In this document: piece by piece, positions 1-10,851 of the stretch | How positions within the stretch are numbered: position 1 is the stretch's first letter | How the letters are laid out: every line of letters begins with the position of its first letter | Assembly: GCF_000208865.1 (NCBI RefSeq) | Contig: NC_018387.1 | Coordinates: 2,027,120-2,091,119 of the forward strand | Length of the DNA: 64,000 bases | Source: Neospora caninum Liverpool | Lineage: Eukaryota; Apicomplexa; Conoidasida; Eucoccidiorida; Sarcocystidae | Direction of reading: 5' to 3' | Notes under the pieces: generated by a model | Seen by the model: the letters and a program-made list of their open reading frames with translations, nothing else | Told to the model about the DNA's origin: nothing | Databases searched by the model: none | Translations under genes and position numbers: made by a program

Positions 1-324
1 AAAAATTGACAGTGGTAAGACGGGAGAGTGTCGCGCTTTCCTCTACAGCAGGCGTCTCGTGAATGTCTTACGCTACCTCAAAATGGGAGGGGAACGACGA
101 GGGTCCACTCAGGCACGCTCTGTCCGAGCCGTGTCCCGGCATCGACATATATAAAAATGCTAGGGAGACTGCATTCTATTCCTATCTGATATACCCACAT
201 CAAAAGGAATACCCTTGCAGCACACAGGCTCGTCACATACGACAGTTATGCCCAAAACGCGCTTATCTCACCCTCTAATGAACACTGGACGCAAGCATGC
301 GGCGCGACAAGACAAAATCGACAC
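1..324. other. 3' flank of the GRA23-like gene
   Basis: I see no gene, RNA or repeat here. The stretch lies downstream of the minus-strand stop at 325, so it probably holds that gene's 3' UTR and polyadenylation region. Confidence 0.5.
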
Positions 325-1370
325 TTAGTTCTTTCGCGCGAGCACTGACTTCTTCTTCTTCTGTTCCCGCAGGCGCTCCAGCCCCTCCATGCGAGCATCG
401 TGGGAGGAGAGTTGCATGATCTGGAGGTGATCGTTATCGGTCCATTGCTTGATCAGCGCGAGGTTCTCGTCGAAGAGCAGATCAGCCATCAGCTGGCTCT
501 TCGGGCTGCCGCGGAGAGATTCCTGCAGGTGCTCCGTGAAGAGTCGGAGGAGTGTCTTCCACACACCAGACGTAATCGCGTCCATCGGTTCTTCCGGAGT
601 CTCGGTGAAGAACTCGCGCATGTATTTCTCGTACTCCCTTCGCAACACTTTGAAGGATGCCTGGTTCGCGCCTTTGGCACCAAAGAGGTAGTGTTCCAGC
701 TCCGCCATAATAACATCCGAAACCGCGTCGGCCTGGCGGAAGTACAGCAGACCTTTAATCTGAAGACCAGCAACGCATTCCACACAGGGGCAGAGACTGT
801 GTGGAGTGAAGAAGAGAAGCACGAAATTTAAAGACAGTTTGACCAGCCAGAGCTCCGAAACTACACATGCACACGCGTTTGCGCCAATATGAGTCAAGCA
901 CCGCTCTTGACTCAGAGGAAAGCCTATCTACGCTACACCCCCCCTCCCCCCCACCAGAGACCGCATTGACACGGGGGGAGACACGGATGTCCCACACAAG
1001 CAACGCACTGATGCCTAACCAGTAACTTGGCCTCGGGGCATCCACCGACACGCATGTCGCGTGGAAATGACAACAGAAGCCTACGTCAATTTGTTTGCTC
1101 GTACCCGTGAGGTGCGTGCCACTAACGCTCTGAACTCACCTTGTAGACGATTCTGTTGAAGAGTCCTCCCAGACCTTGTTGGACAATGACGGGGTAAACG
1201 TCCTTCATCACAAGGTCAACAGGGGTTCCACCAACATGTTCGCCGGCACCTTTTTTCACATGGTCAAGAAAAGCTTCGTCGGCGGACGCGAGCATTGTCC
1301 CGGCGATGGCAGCAACGAAGAGCACGAGCAATCGGCGGCTGGCGCCACAACGTCCCACGCGAGCGGCCAT
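325..1370 (-). CDS. GRA23: EXP2-like dense granule protein (GRA23 type)
   Basis: Two exons: 1140-1370 (ATG at 1370, donor GTGAGT) and 325-759. An alternative acceptor (CCGCCAG) would start exon 2 at 732; both keep phase 0, giving about 221 or 212 residues. Residues about 12-30 form a signal peptide ending ...ASA before DEAF. The segment TPVDLVMKDVY followed by LFNRIVYK resembles the region just after the signal peptide of Plasmodium EXP2, the vacuole-membrane pore. The rest is amphipathic helical (EFFTETPEEPMDAI; VWKTLLRLFTEHLQ) with a Lys/Arg-rich tail. Known: GRA17 and GRA23 are the T. gondii EXP2-like proteins that let small molecules cross the parasitophorous vacuole membrane. The small size fits GRA23 better than GRA17. 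The name rests on family resemblance and recalled chromosome position. TGAGACG-type heptamers lie about 100 bp upstream. Confidence 0.75.
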
Positions 1371-1461
1371 GGTGAAGTATTTGGTGTTTTAAACGTGTAT
1401 TTTTTAAACGACACACAAGGGAAATGGCTCCCTAAAAAACCAGAAAAGCACAGGTTTAGGG

Positions 1462-1512
1462 TGAGACGGGCGCACGTCTCGGAAGACGGGGATTGTACCG
1501 TGGTGGTTCGTC
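1462..1512 (-). promoter_or_regulatory. TGAGACG-type heptamer cluster upstream of GRA23-like gene
   Basis: TGAGACG occurs at 1462-1468, CGTCTCG at 1475-1481 (inverted CGAGACG), and CGTCTCC near 1506-1512 (inverted GGAGACG). They sit about 90-140 bp upstream of the ATG at 1370. Known: [A/T]GAGACG heptanucleotides, working in either orientation, are promoter elements of T. gondii GRA and SAG1 genes. The transcription start itself is not visible. Confidence 0.55.
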
Positions 1513-2837
1513 TCCACGACGCGGGGACACTCCACACGAGTCAAAACAGCGCTTCGAACTCGGCCCGCGTGGTGTACGGTGTATAGAGATAAGGAAGCAG
1601 AAATAGAATAACTCTGCAAACACTGGAACTCCAGAAACGGACCGTCCCACAGGCGGAACCGGGAGACAGTGGACGGTGAACAACTCCGCCGGAGTTCGTT
1701 GACAGCCCGTCGCGACGCCGGTCAGCCCACACCGCTGTCTCCGAGACAAGAAGCGGATATATACCGACTCAACGGAGTGAGGGCAGGAATTCGGAAGAGA
1801 ACGGGAACGCACCGGATACAGATGAAAAGGAATGCAAGGCAGGAACACGAGAAATCAAAAACAGATTTGGCATCCCCCTGGTCCCAAAGTTACGGGGCTG
1901 CACGGAAGATTGACGACGCTCGGATCCTGCTGCCACGTGTATCCGGAGTCGCGCCAAGGCCGCTTCGCGTCTGCTTCTTCACCGAGACGTCGTGCTGCCC
2001 ACGAGTGGCATTGCCACAGAACTCCGCTCGTCGTTCCCCGTGGGAGAAAGTGGGGAAAAGTTCGCGTTGCAGTCGGTCGCGGCGCGCCGCGCGCACAACC
2101 CGGCAGGTTTTGCGTCCGGTTGGTCTGTCCCTCTCCGGGAAGTCACGCGTAGAGCCCGCTTCTCAGTTTCTTCGCGGGGCGGCGTACCACCGAAGACGTC
2201 GTCCTCCTCACTCTCCAACCGTAGCGGTATTTCCACCCGAAAACGTCTACGAACGAGAAGAGTAGTAGTACCGTGACAGAGTCTGCTACGTTGAAAATTG
2301 CAACCTTTCCACAGGCAACCACGGCAAGTGCAGCGACAGGTATTTTTTGTAGCGAGGCCTTCGGAGACGAGGCAACCGTTTGCGCACCCGCGTTTCACAC
2401 GCTTGCAGTGACTATTTGGGAAAACCACAGGCTGATGTAGCAACCAATGTCGGGGGGTTACTCGGATTAGAGCCGGGGCTACTCCGATACCGTTGAGAGA
2501 GGGGCGTTCAGAAATGCGGACCTCGTGCTCGCCGGCACACTCCACACGCACAATACAGCGGATGTAGGCGCGCGCCCTGCGGCGGAGCAACAAGCGCCGC
2601 GAGAGAGGAACCTCGAAAGAAGCCGGTAAAACCGGTGAACAGGGTGGAGACGGAATAGGGACTCTGCCGGCCGCATCCGTCCCTTGCCTTTTCCAGCGTT
2701 TCCGTAAACAACGCTGTGGAGCCTGGACCCCGCTGCGGTCTGCCGGATGGAAAACGTGTAACGGCAGCGACAGGGGGCTGCGCTGTTTCACGAAACGCGG
2801 ATTAAACGCAGGTGACACTGTGGTCGGGTAGCGTGCC

Positions 2838-2844
2838 TGCATGC
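2838..2844. promoter_or_regulatory. TGCATGC motif
   Basis: A palindromic TGCATGC lies about 280 bp upstream of the start codon at 3121. GCATGC-type sites are recurrent in apicomplexan promoters and are bound by some AP2 factors. A 7-mer also occurs by chance, so this is only a candidate. Confidence 0.25.
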
Positions 2845-3120
2845 GTGCGGACGAGGGCTCTTATGAGAGAGAAGTGCTTGGGGTTACTGTCCAAGCTGAA
2901 AGAGAGAAGTGTAGATGGCAGGAGATGTGTCTTTTCTTGGGAGTTCTGAACCTGTCACTGCACTTTTCTGGTCCACGAAAGACCGCAGGGTCCAAAGAGC
3001 TCACGCACGCGCGTGAGTTTGTGGTATGCACACGTCCCGTAGCTCCCACCAAAACAGGCGGGCGCCAGCAGGTTCCCTCGTAACTGTATCTCTTGCGTTT
3101 AAATTTCTGGCTTTACAAGC

Positions 3121-6100
3121 ATGCGAGGGGTTCGAGCCATCAGCCCTGGCGACTGCCTGCACAAACCAGACTTGTGCTTGGCAGATGCACAATTGCGCGC
3201 CGTCGGTCTCCGAGCATGTCAGCCGCTTCGCGGCCTCCGTCGCGAAGCCCCGCGTCACGCGGCGACTCTCGACGCTTTCGACACCCAACGAGAGACAGCA
3301 CACTGTATGTGCTCTCGTTGCGGTGTTCCTTGCCAGCGCCTGTATCCGACACAGCGAGCCTCTCTTTGTTGCCCAAACTCTCGCACACGTTCCGTTGCGC
3401 GATCAGCCGCGGCGTGCGGGGCTGGTGCACATCGAGTGGGCTGCACGCAAACCGCACGTTTCTCCCCTTCCAACGCATCCCCTTGCTTCGAGAAGTTCCA
3501 GTCGGAAGTGCCGTCCCTCCCCACGTGTTCTGCTGTCTCGATTCGTAGGAAGGTCGAGCCGATTGACGGCGACGTCGACCGGGTTCCCGACTCTGCCTTC
3601 GCCCCTGTGCGTCGCCACATCTCTCCGTCTGCTGTATACGCCCCCCACTGCTTCCTTTTCCGCCGTCTCTTCTCGTCACTCTCCTCCACCTTGGCTCTTC
3701 CTCGTTCTGCGCGGCCGGCTTCTGCGGCTTCTCACCTGTCCCCTCGAGAGTTCCGGCGGCAGTCGCTCAAGCTTCAAAGACAGAGCACGTTGTTTGCTCA
3801 TTTTGCCGATCTTCCGTACGTCTCTTGGCGGTCTCTTTTACGTCTTCTTCATCTCCTTTCCGCGAAGCCGGCGCTCGTCCGGGGCGAGGACCTCCGTGCT
3901 CTTCCCCTCGTGTGCAAGCGGTTGGGCGTCTCGGACTTTCGGATCGTCGACCGCGTTCTTGCCGGAGCCGTGGTGCGCCCTTCTTCGAAATTCTCGTCAC
4001 CCTTTGGCGTCGTCGGATCGGAGACAGTGAACGAGGCGAACCTGCGAGCAGGAGAAAGCCACCCAGCCGCGCCAAGCTCCGAGCAGTCGGCTCGCGCGCA
4101 TGCAAAGGTGCGGGCCGGGCAGAAACGGCCATCGTTTTCTCTCTTTGTCGCTTCCTTGGACGACTGGCAAGTGCGACAACATCCCCACCATCTCCATGCA
4201 CTGCAGCGGCTTCTCGCCGCGATTTGTGCGAACCTCCACAACTACACGGCTCCAGATCTGCTGCTTCTTCTCGACGGTCTGACGGCACGGCGCACGGGCC
4301 AGGACGGCGACGACGTCGACGTGGATCAACGCAAGTTTTTGAAGCGCGGCCTGGGGCACGTGCCTGTCGAGGCGCTCGAGGAATTCGAAGTCACCCTGGG
4401 CCTTCTGCTGCTGCAGGTTCGCGCCCGACTCTGCACAAAGCACACAGCTGCGAGTAGGGGAACAGAAGAGGAGAGAGACCACGCCGGTGAAGGGCTGTTC
4501 CGGCAGGGCGAGGCTCCGTTGGATCTGCGAGGTGTGATCAAGGCGTATGAGATCGTCAGCCGCGCGGCGGCGGCCCCGCCAGAGTCCTGGACTTCTTCGT
4601 TTTTCTTAGATGCTCGCGTTCGGGCGGATTCCGGCGCAGCTGGCGCGCCTCAGCGCGCGACGGCCGAACCGGCAGAAGGACAGCTGACCTTACAGCGTCG
4701 CGCGTTTGCAAAGTTCCTCACTGCTTTCCCTGCGGACAAAGTTGGAGAGGAACGGGAAGTCTGTGCCCCCAGAATCCGTTCCCCCATCGACGCCGTGGAA
4801 GATCTGCTCTCCCGCTTTGGCGCGAGAATCCTGGCTGGCGATTCCGCTTCCACCGCGCTTGACAAGGACGTCGCCCGCGACGCCGTGTCCACTGCTGCTG
4901 TCGACGCCGTTTTTCTCGTCCAGGCTTCTTCAGTTGTTGCGGGTTCACAGGCAAGCAGATTGACTGCCTCCGGAACGCCGGCGTCGATGCTCTCGGGGCC
5001 CGCGGTGTCGTTAGGCGCAGCAGCGATGGCTCAGGAGATTTTGCAGCGTGTGGCAGCGAAGAGACTTCCAGTTGAAAAGGACGGAAAAACGTACTGGTGC
5101 AGTGCCAGAGAGTTGCTGTCCTCCGAGGTCTCAGAAGATGTTCGACAGGCGCTCCTGAGAGCGTGCGCTTCGGCTCCTCCGTCCGTGATCCCGTCCTTCG
5201 CGGGGGCGGTGTCGCGTGACTTCCAGACAGACTTCAGAGGAGCACGGCACCTTGGGATGACAGCCAATCCACACGTGCCGCGATTCTTCAGAGGGGTATC
5301 TACCCCGGACGCACTAACTGTATCGGTGCCCACCTTGGCGGCGGCGCTGCCTTTGTTCTCTCGCTGCGCCGTCTTGGCAGTGACCTTGCCGCATGCAGGC
5401 GTTCGCAAGACAGGGAGGCAAATGGAGGAAAGCAACGCTGTTCGCAGTTTCCAGGGACGGAAGCGACTGCGAGAAGCCCGCTCTCTTTCGACGGAGAACC
5501 CTTCGCCCCATTTGCCTGCCGCGTGTGAGATGCATCGCACGCCTCGGGAAGGGGTAGACGCCTTGGTGTCGCTTCGGCGACTGTCTAGCGTCGTCGAACT
5601 GACGCTTGATAGGCAGATGCAGCGAATGGGCGACCGGGACGGGGTTTCTGACCAGGGTGCTCCGTCTGATGGAGAGCGTGAGACCTCAACAACTCGCTGT
5701 TCGCCGAGCCCGGGCAAGGGGGAAGGCCCCGATCTTAACATCGCCGTGGAAGTCTTTTGTGCCGCCGACGTCGGCGCGCGATTGTCGAGGAGCCTGCTCG
5801 AGAGAACCTTGTACGACCGACGGTACTGCAGCCGGTCTTCACTGAGGAGGCCGAGCATTCTAGCTGACGCCCGTAGGTTTCGGACGGCTTCTTCTCGGTC
5901 AGCTTTTTCGTGTCTTGAGAGGGGTGCCCAAAAGCAGCGACGTCCAAATCGAGGAACTGCGTACCGTATTGTTGCCTCACTCCACCGCCGATTCGAGCTC
6001 TGCCGGCGCCTGGCTGAGCTGCATCTGCAGCAGGCGGTAGAAGAGGCGGGGCCTCTCCTTTCTGACGCGTCACTTGCGCGCATTGTTGCGCAGGCAAACG

Positions 6101-7860
6101 CCAGTCGTTCGGCGAACGAGATCGAGACGGTGAATTCGGGCAGTGGTCATCCAACACCATTGGACCCGCGTTTTCCTGTCGGCGACGGCAAACGGGAGAA
6201 AAACTCCCAGCTGTTCCGTAGTGAACGGCAGTCCATTCATGACTGGCTGGTTCCCCACGTGATTCGTGTTTGTCCCTTACATATGTCCGCGCTCTACTTC
6301 CAACTGCTCGTCGGCGAATTCGCGGCGCGTTGCTGGCAGACAGGGTGTGGTCTGGCTGCGGGCCGCTCCCGGTGGAAGCATGCCGTTGGATGTGAGTCGG
6401 GTTTTGTAAAGGATTCGCGTGCAGCAGATGCCTCCGGAAGCGAAGGCGTTCGTGTGGCCTTGGGGAGTAGGGAGAGCGCAGAGGAGTCGCAGTTGCCGCA
6501 GTCGAGTCTGAACGCCTCCGTGGGAGACGGGCTGAGTGTGCATGCGCTGCGCATTGCGTGCCATGTACGGCAGCGGCTCGATGGAATCCGGCGGCAGCTG
6601 GAGAGGCAATGTCGTCTTTCTGAAGCGCAGCAAGAAAGGGTTCTCATCTCACTGCCGCAGTTTCAGCAGCACAACGAGGAGCTCATTCTCCGCGACACAG
6701 ACTTGGACTTCACTCCCTTCGGGAAACTCTTCAATTTGAGAGAGCCGAGATGCGGGGTTAGAACCAGTCGCGATGTCCTCGCATTGATCAAAGTGACGAA
6801 TCAACATGTCAGCCGAGCTATGGCGTGTGTTGCCACCCTCCGGTCTTCTCTGGAGCTGCTGCTTGGTCCCCTCCAGGATGACGGAGACAGTGACCCGAGC
6901 GCGAACTCTGACGGCGGCATCAGCATCCCCGGTGGACAAAACAGTGAGGAAGCGCCGGTCACTCGCCGCGCAGTGGGTTGTCTGCGGGCGGCTGCGCCCG
7001 AGGATGAAGAGGACCAGCTGAGAAGGGAGGAAGCAACGTGCACCAGGGGGCGGAGAAGGGACGGCTGTCGAGAGGTTGAGGCCAAGGAAATTCGCGACAG
7101 AATTCGCAAACGCTGCCACGAGCTGCAGAAGCTGACGGAGGCTCTCGCGCGCAGCTCGCGCCGATGCCTGTACACAGTAATTGTACAGATGCCCGTGCGC
7201 CGAAAGGCGTGGTTAGGGCCGTGCCAGGGTGAAGTGGAATGGGCGACTCAGCAGGCCCTCGCAATGTTGGCAGCTGATACGGCAAGTGATCAAAGAGAGG
7301 TCTCCGGGATGCTGGAGTCTCCTGAGAAAGGGGAAGGACGGCTGGGCAGCGCTGCGAAGAGCGATGCGGTTCAAGACGTTGCTCCGGAACATGCTGCTGG
7401 TTCGGGCCTCGCAGGCAGCCATGAAAAGACAACCGGCCGGGGCACTGCCGACGGAAATCCCACACTGTCCAGAATGGTAGAGATGAAAGCTATCATTGAG
7501 CGCCTGCAGCCGGAAACAGGCATCGTGGCATGGGATCTGCGAAACCCGCCCCGTGTTGTGACGGCGAGGGGAAGAGGCGGCCTCGGAGGAGACCGTCATC
7601 GTCGATGGCGCAGTGTAGAGCACTCGCTGGGAGAGAACGAGATGTTGGTAGCAGATGGGAGTTTCGTTGGCGCAGTTCCCGGCATATTTACACGGCTCGG
7701 GAGAAAACAGAAGTCGGAGGCAGCAGCGCCAGCGAAGGAACAACACCAAGAACAGTCTGGTCACGCGTTGCAGAGCGCCGTGAATGGAGAGAGCGAGACA
7801 CCTACAGCCACCGTGACGGGGAAAAGGGATCGGTTTATGGTGCAGGCAGGCGCCAATTAG
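3121..7860 (+). CDS. large hypothetical protein, probable organellar helical-repeat protein
   Basis: A single uninterrupted frame of 1579 codons. The ATG at 3121 is the first Met after an in-frame TAA about 20 bp upstream. The first 120 residues are rich in Arg, Ala, Ser and Cys with few acidic residues, which suggests a mitochondrial or plastid presequence. Leu-rich amphipathic helices follow in pairs, for example around residues 235-285 (SLLRLLHLLSAKP; DLRALPLVCKRLG) and 350-430 (HLHALQRLLAAICANLH; APDLLLLLDGL), reminiscent of the helical hairpin arrays of FASTK/RAP-type organellar RNA-binding proteins. No C-terminal RAP domain is recognisable, so this is fold-level inference only. Acidic, charged low-complexity linkers break up the second half. 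I do not recognise the family. No intron is needed anywhere in 4.7 kb. Confidence 0.72.
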   Translation: MRGVRAISPGDCLHKPDLCLADAQLRAVGLRACQPLRGLRREAPRHAATLDAFDTQRETAHCMCSRCGVPCQRLYPTQRASLCCPNSRTRSVARSAAACGAGAHRVGCTQTARFSPSNASPCFEKFQSEVPSLPTCSAVSIRRKVEPIDGDVDRVPDSAFAPVRRHISPSAVYAPHCFLFRRLFSSLSSTLALPRSARPASAASHLSPREFRRQSLKLQRQSTLFAHFADLPYVSWRSLLRLLHLLSAKPALVRGEDLRALPLVCKRLGVSDFRIVDRVLAGAVVRPSSKFSSPFGVVGSETVNEANLRAGESHPAAPSSEQSARAHAKVRAGQKRPSFSLFVASLDDWQVRQHPHHLHALQRLLAAICANLHNYTAPDLLLLLDGLTARRTGQDGDDVDVDQRKFLKRGLGHVPVEALEEFEVTLGLLLLQVRARLCTKHTAASRGTEEERDHAGEGLFRQGEAPLDLRGVIKAYEIVSRAAAAPPESWTSSFFLDARVRADSGAAGAPQRATAEPAEGQLTLQRRAFAKFLTAFPADKVGEEREVCAPRIRSPIDAVEDLLSRFGARILAGDSASTALDKDVARDAVSTAAVDAVFLVQASSVVAGSQASRLTASGTPASMLSGPAVSLGAAAMAQEILQRVAAKRLPVEKDGKTYWCSARELLSSEVSEDVRQALLRACASAPPSVIPSFAGAVSRDFQTDFRGARHLGMTANPHVPRFFRGVSTPDALTVSVPTLAAALPLFSRCAVLAVTLPHAGVRKTGRQMEESNAVRSFQGRKRLREARSLSTENPSPHLPAACEMHRTPREGVDALVSLRRLSSVVELTLDRQMQRMGDRDGVSDQGAPSDGERETSTTRCSPSPGKGEGPDLNIAVEVFCAADVGARLSRSLLERTLYDRRYCSRSSLRRPSILADARRFRTASSRSAFSCLERGAQKQRRPNRGTAYRIVASLHRRFELCRRLAELHLQQAVEEAGPLLSDASLARIVAQANASRSANEIETVNSGSGHPTPLDPRFPVGDGKREKNSQLFRSERQSIHDWLVPHVIRVCPLHMSALYFQLLVGEFAARCWQTGCGLAAGRSRWKHAVGCESGFVKDSRAADASGSEGVRVALGSRESAEESQLPQSSLNASVGDGLSVHALRIACHVRQRLDGIRRQLERQCRLSEAQQERVLISLPQFQQHNEELILRDTDLDFTPFGKLFNLREPRCGVRTSRDVLALIKVTNQHVSRAMACVATLRSSLELLLGPLQDDGDSDPSANSDGGISIPGGQNSEEAPVTRRAVGCLRAAAPEDEEDQLRREEATCTRGRRRDGCREVEAKEIRDRIRKRCHELQKLTEALARSSRRCLYTVIVQMPVRRKAWLGPCQGEVEWATQQALAMLAADTASDQREVSGMLESPEKGEGRLGSAAKSDAVQDVAPEHAAGSGLAGSHEKTTGRGTADGNPTLSRMVEMKAIIERLQPETGIVAWDLRNPPRVVTARGRGGLGGDRHRRWRSVEHSLGENEMLVADGSFVGAVPGIFTRLGRKQKSEAAAPAKEQHQEQSGHALQSAVNGESETPTATVTGKRDRFMVQAGAN

Positions 7861-10851
7861 AGCGTCATTCATCGCCGTCTAGTCAAAGATGGTTCCAACT
7901 CGAGAAGGACAGTGATTTCCGACATAGTGGCTTCTGATCGCCGAGACGTGGTCAGTTGGTGTCTCGCTAGGTAACGTGTGAAAGGTTCTTTTCAAATGAA
8001 GGGTAGGGGCGCTTAAATTGAAAGTTCGCATCCGACCAAGCACCGAATAAAGGACTCTCTGGTGTGCCTTCAAATCCGGCAGACTTTGCCCCCCCCCCCC
8101 CCCCAAGTCGGCTGTGCAGCGGTCAGACGCGCCAGAGGAGAGCATGAGAACGTCAAAAGGAGAAATAGCTTGTAGTGAATTTAGAGATGCCTGCCCTTCC
8201 GAGACGTGCCATTAGCACGGTTTTCCAAGGGGAAAGCCGCTACAGAACCTCTAACACTCAACCCCGGTTGATTCCCCATCTGTTGTTTGGTGCAAAATCT
8301 CTGGCTGGTGAACGAGGACGACTGCATCGGCCAGTGTACGCAGGCCAACAGGCTGGGTGAGGTCCAGAGGCAGCACAAGGACACTCATTCTTTCCTGAGC
8401 TCCGTCTGCATGACCACATGAGCGGCGGAACGGTTTCGTGCCACTACAATAGGAGGCAGTTTGGAGAAGGGCGGAAGCCGTGTGCTTTCGAGCTCAGGAA
8501 AAAGGAATCCCGTATGAAGACTTCGAAGGCGAGAAACTGAAACAGCACCGTCATCCACCCTCTCACATTTCCAGCTCCCGTGGCGGATAACCAGGAAAAT
8601 AAACATGTGCGATGCATTGCCCCCGTTCGTCGGCGCATGCAGGAGCTCGCTGACACAGACGTTACTGAGGCCCGCTCTGAGTGGGGAGCGAGAGTGTCAG
8701 CTAGGGCAGAGCGCGTCTATTCACTGTTTATCGCTGACGTCTGTGGAGCAACCGATCTTTCTTCTACCCGTCACCGAGTCGCGTAGTGCACGTTTAGTGC
8801 AGATGTGCGGAGAACGCTGCATGCATCGCTGCCTGACATACAGAATAGGTCCGCCACTGGACGAGTTCGCTGTACACTTTGTCGACGCTCTTCGCCTGAG
8901 CAGCAGTGGAGGAAGCGATGGAGGACAGACATGTGCATGCACGCGTGAGACGAGACCAGAGCTCACTGGGGAGCAAGACTGCCACGTGGCAGATTTCCAG
9001 GAGTCAGAACTGTGGTGTCACGATGGGGCCGACACGCAGTCGGTCGGCCGGTCTACGACAACGCGCCTGCTGAGGCTGGCACAACTGATGCTGCGCGAGA
9101 GCCTTCCTCCGTGAGGCACGCGTCTCAGTCAAGAGCTCTTTTTATGTGGTACGCTCCCCGCATCGTCCCTGGTTTAGCCTTCGTGTGGTGCTGTGCTTTT
9201 CGCGCCGACGATTGCGATGGTGGAGGTGGGGAAGTCCCCGGTTACTATTTCCGCGGGGGCGGTTCGTATAGACACGCACACCGCAAAAGGCCGCGGGGAA
9301 AACCGTTACCCATTTCCGGCTAGTCACAACGGACTGCTCTGAAACGTCTTGCCAGGGGGGACACTCGATGAAGACATCAATCCCGTTCACGGAGTGTTCG
9401 GATAAGGGTCGGCCCGTATCCGCAAAATCTGTCAGCCTCCGTCTCCTGCCATGTCCGCCGGGACCCACGCCGCTTCCTGGCAGGCTGCGGTCGCTGACGG
9501 TTCCCTGTCGAGGAAGAAACGTATAAACCGGAAGAAATCTGGATTCACGGAAACAGCAAAACCCCCAGAGCGGGCTGTGGCATTTGTGCCCCGCGACAGC
9601 GGCTCACAGTGGACCGACCTGCCGCCACACACAGCAGCTTCCGCGTTTGACGGCTCTGGCGGCTGCTGGCGAAGCCGTAAAATGCTGCCGAGCGGTGAAC
9701 AGGCAGTGTCGCGTCACAGCCCGACGGTGAAGAGAAGACGATGCACACCAGGTTTAAGCGTAAGACGACGAGAAGTGTCGTCCCCGTCTCACTGATTGAC
9801 TGCCGCAATAGGCAGCGAGCCGTTTGATTGCCTCTCGTAGCCTGCAGGATCTTTAACGGCACTACGCTGTGCAGTCGAACCTGTTTGGGAGAGACCGTCG
9901 TCTCTACGGCGTTTGAGCTGCGCATCCCGGATGTCGCGACGGACGTCGTGAAAAAATCGAGAGTCGTAAAGCGGGCATATTGAGAAGAGGCCGTTACACA
10001 CACAAAGGCGCACTGCCTTCAACTGTTGCGAAAGCGGCTCGACAGAAGCCTGGCGGCTCAAGAAAAGGCTTGGCCTCGCCGCGCACACGCCGCGCCATTA
10101 CGGATGTCACCCGGTGTGTGCCCGGGACCGAGAAAACTGCCGGAAATAGCGGATCGTGGAACTTGGCTCGCATACTTGTGGAGTGGCGAGAAGGAACCTT
10201 TTTGAGGCTCCCGAGCCCAAGCACAATTATTTACCATCTTTTCCTTACTTCTTCCTCCGCAATTTGGGACGGGCAACGGAGAGTGCAAGTCGCGTTGCCA
10301 TGTACCCAGTTGTCCACCGTACTACCGATTTGCGGCTGATTTGATTTGTGCGATAGTTGAACAGTTGAGTGTTACGGGTCAGTCCTGTTCGTGTCCTTGG
10401 CTTCGCCACGAACCGTTTGACTGGCATGTAGTTACCTGGGTGTGAAAGCCCCCATCAAACCGAAGCCGTATGTCATAAGATTCTTCGCTTGGAATTCAAA
10501 AGCGCCCTTTTTTCTCGTCAGATAATGAGAGACGACTACGGGCGACAGAGCATGCACGGCTCACGTTGCGAGCACTTTCCGAAAATGTCGTAACTGCGGG
10601 CTTTCTTCGACTTCCGCAGTCTTCCAATGTACGATGTACACTTCTGATTTCTCTCGCACGTCAGACCTGTCTTCCCGGAGAGACTGGGCGTAGGAGCTTT
10701 TCCCCCTGTCGTCGGTCCAGGCTGTTGCCGTTCCGGACGGCTGGCGGAAATGTGCGACGAAGCTGTGGCTGAGAAACAGTCGCTCTCTCCAAGCTAAAGC
10801 GCTCGCAGAGGGAGTTTCATTCCATATTAGATCCTTCATTTGGAAGTAACA
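7861..10851. other. intergenic region
   Basis: About 3 kb between two plus-strand genes. The short open frames (such as 9451-9795 plus) lack protein-like composition or good splice context. A C16 run lies at 8089-8104. The region should hold the 3' UTR of the upstream gene and the promoter of the next; no defined element is evident. Confidence 0.55.
8089..8104. repeat. poly-C run (16)
   Basis: A C16 homopolymer in intergenic DNA; its length is prone to sequencing error and strain variation. Confidence 0.9.

Larger units (their letters stand above)
1371..3120. other. divergent intergenic region with two promoters
   Basis: This region separates the minus-strand GRA23-like gene from the plus-strand gene at 3121. 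Several frames stay open here (for example 1979-2842 minus), but they are Arg/Ser-rich, lack a splice context and overlap one another, as expected from GC-rich DNA. I see no gene. It holds the TGAGACG-type cluster near 1462-1512 and a TGCATGC at 2838-2844. Confidence 0.6.

Noticed and set aside
1979..2842. 287-codon minus-strand frame
   Set aside because: Arg/Ser/Pro-rich, overlapping other frames in GC-rich promoter DNA, with no domain and no splice-site consistency.
9451..9795. 114-codon plus-strand frame upstream of the thioredoxin-like gene
   Set aside because: Short, basic and Ser-rich, with no partner exon; probably chance.
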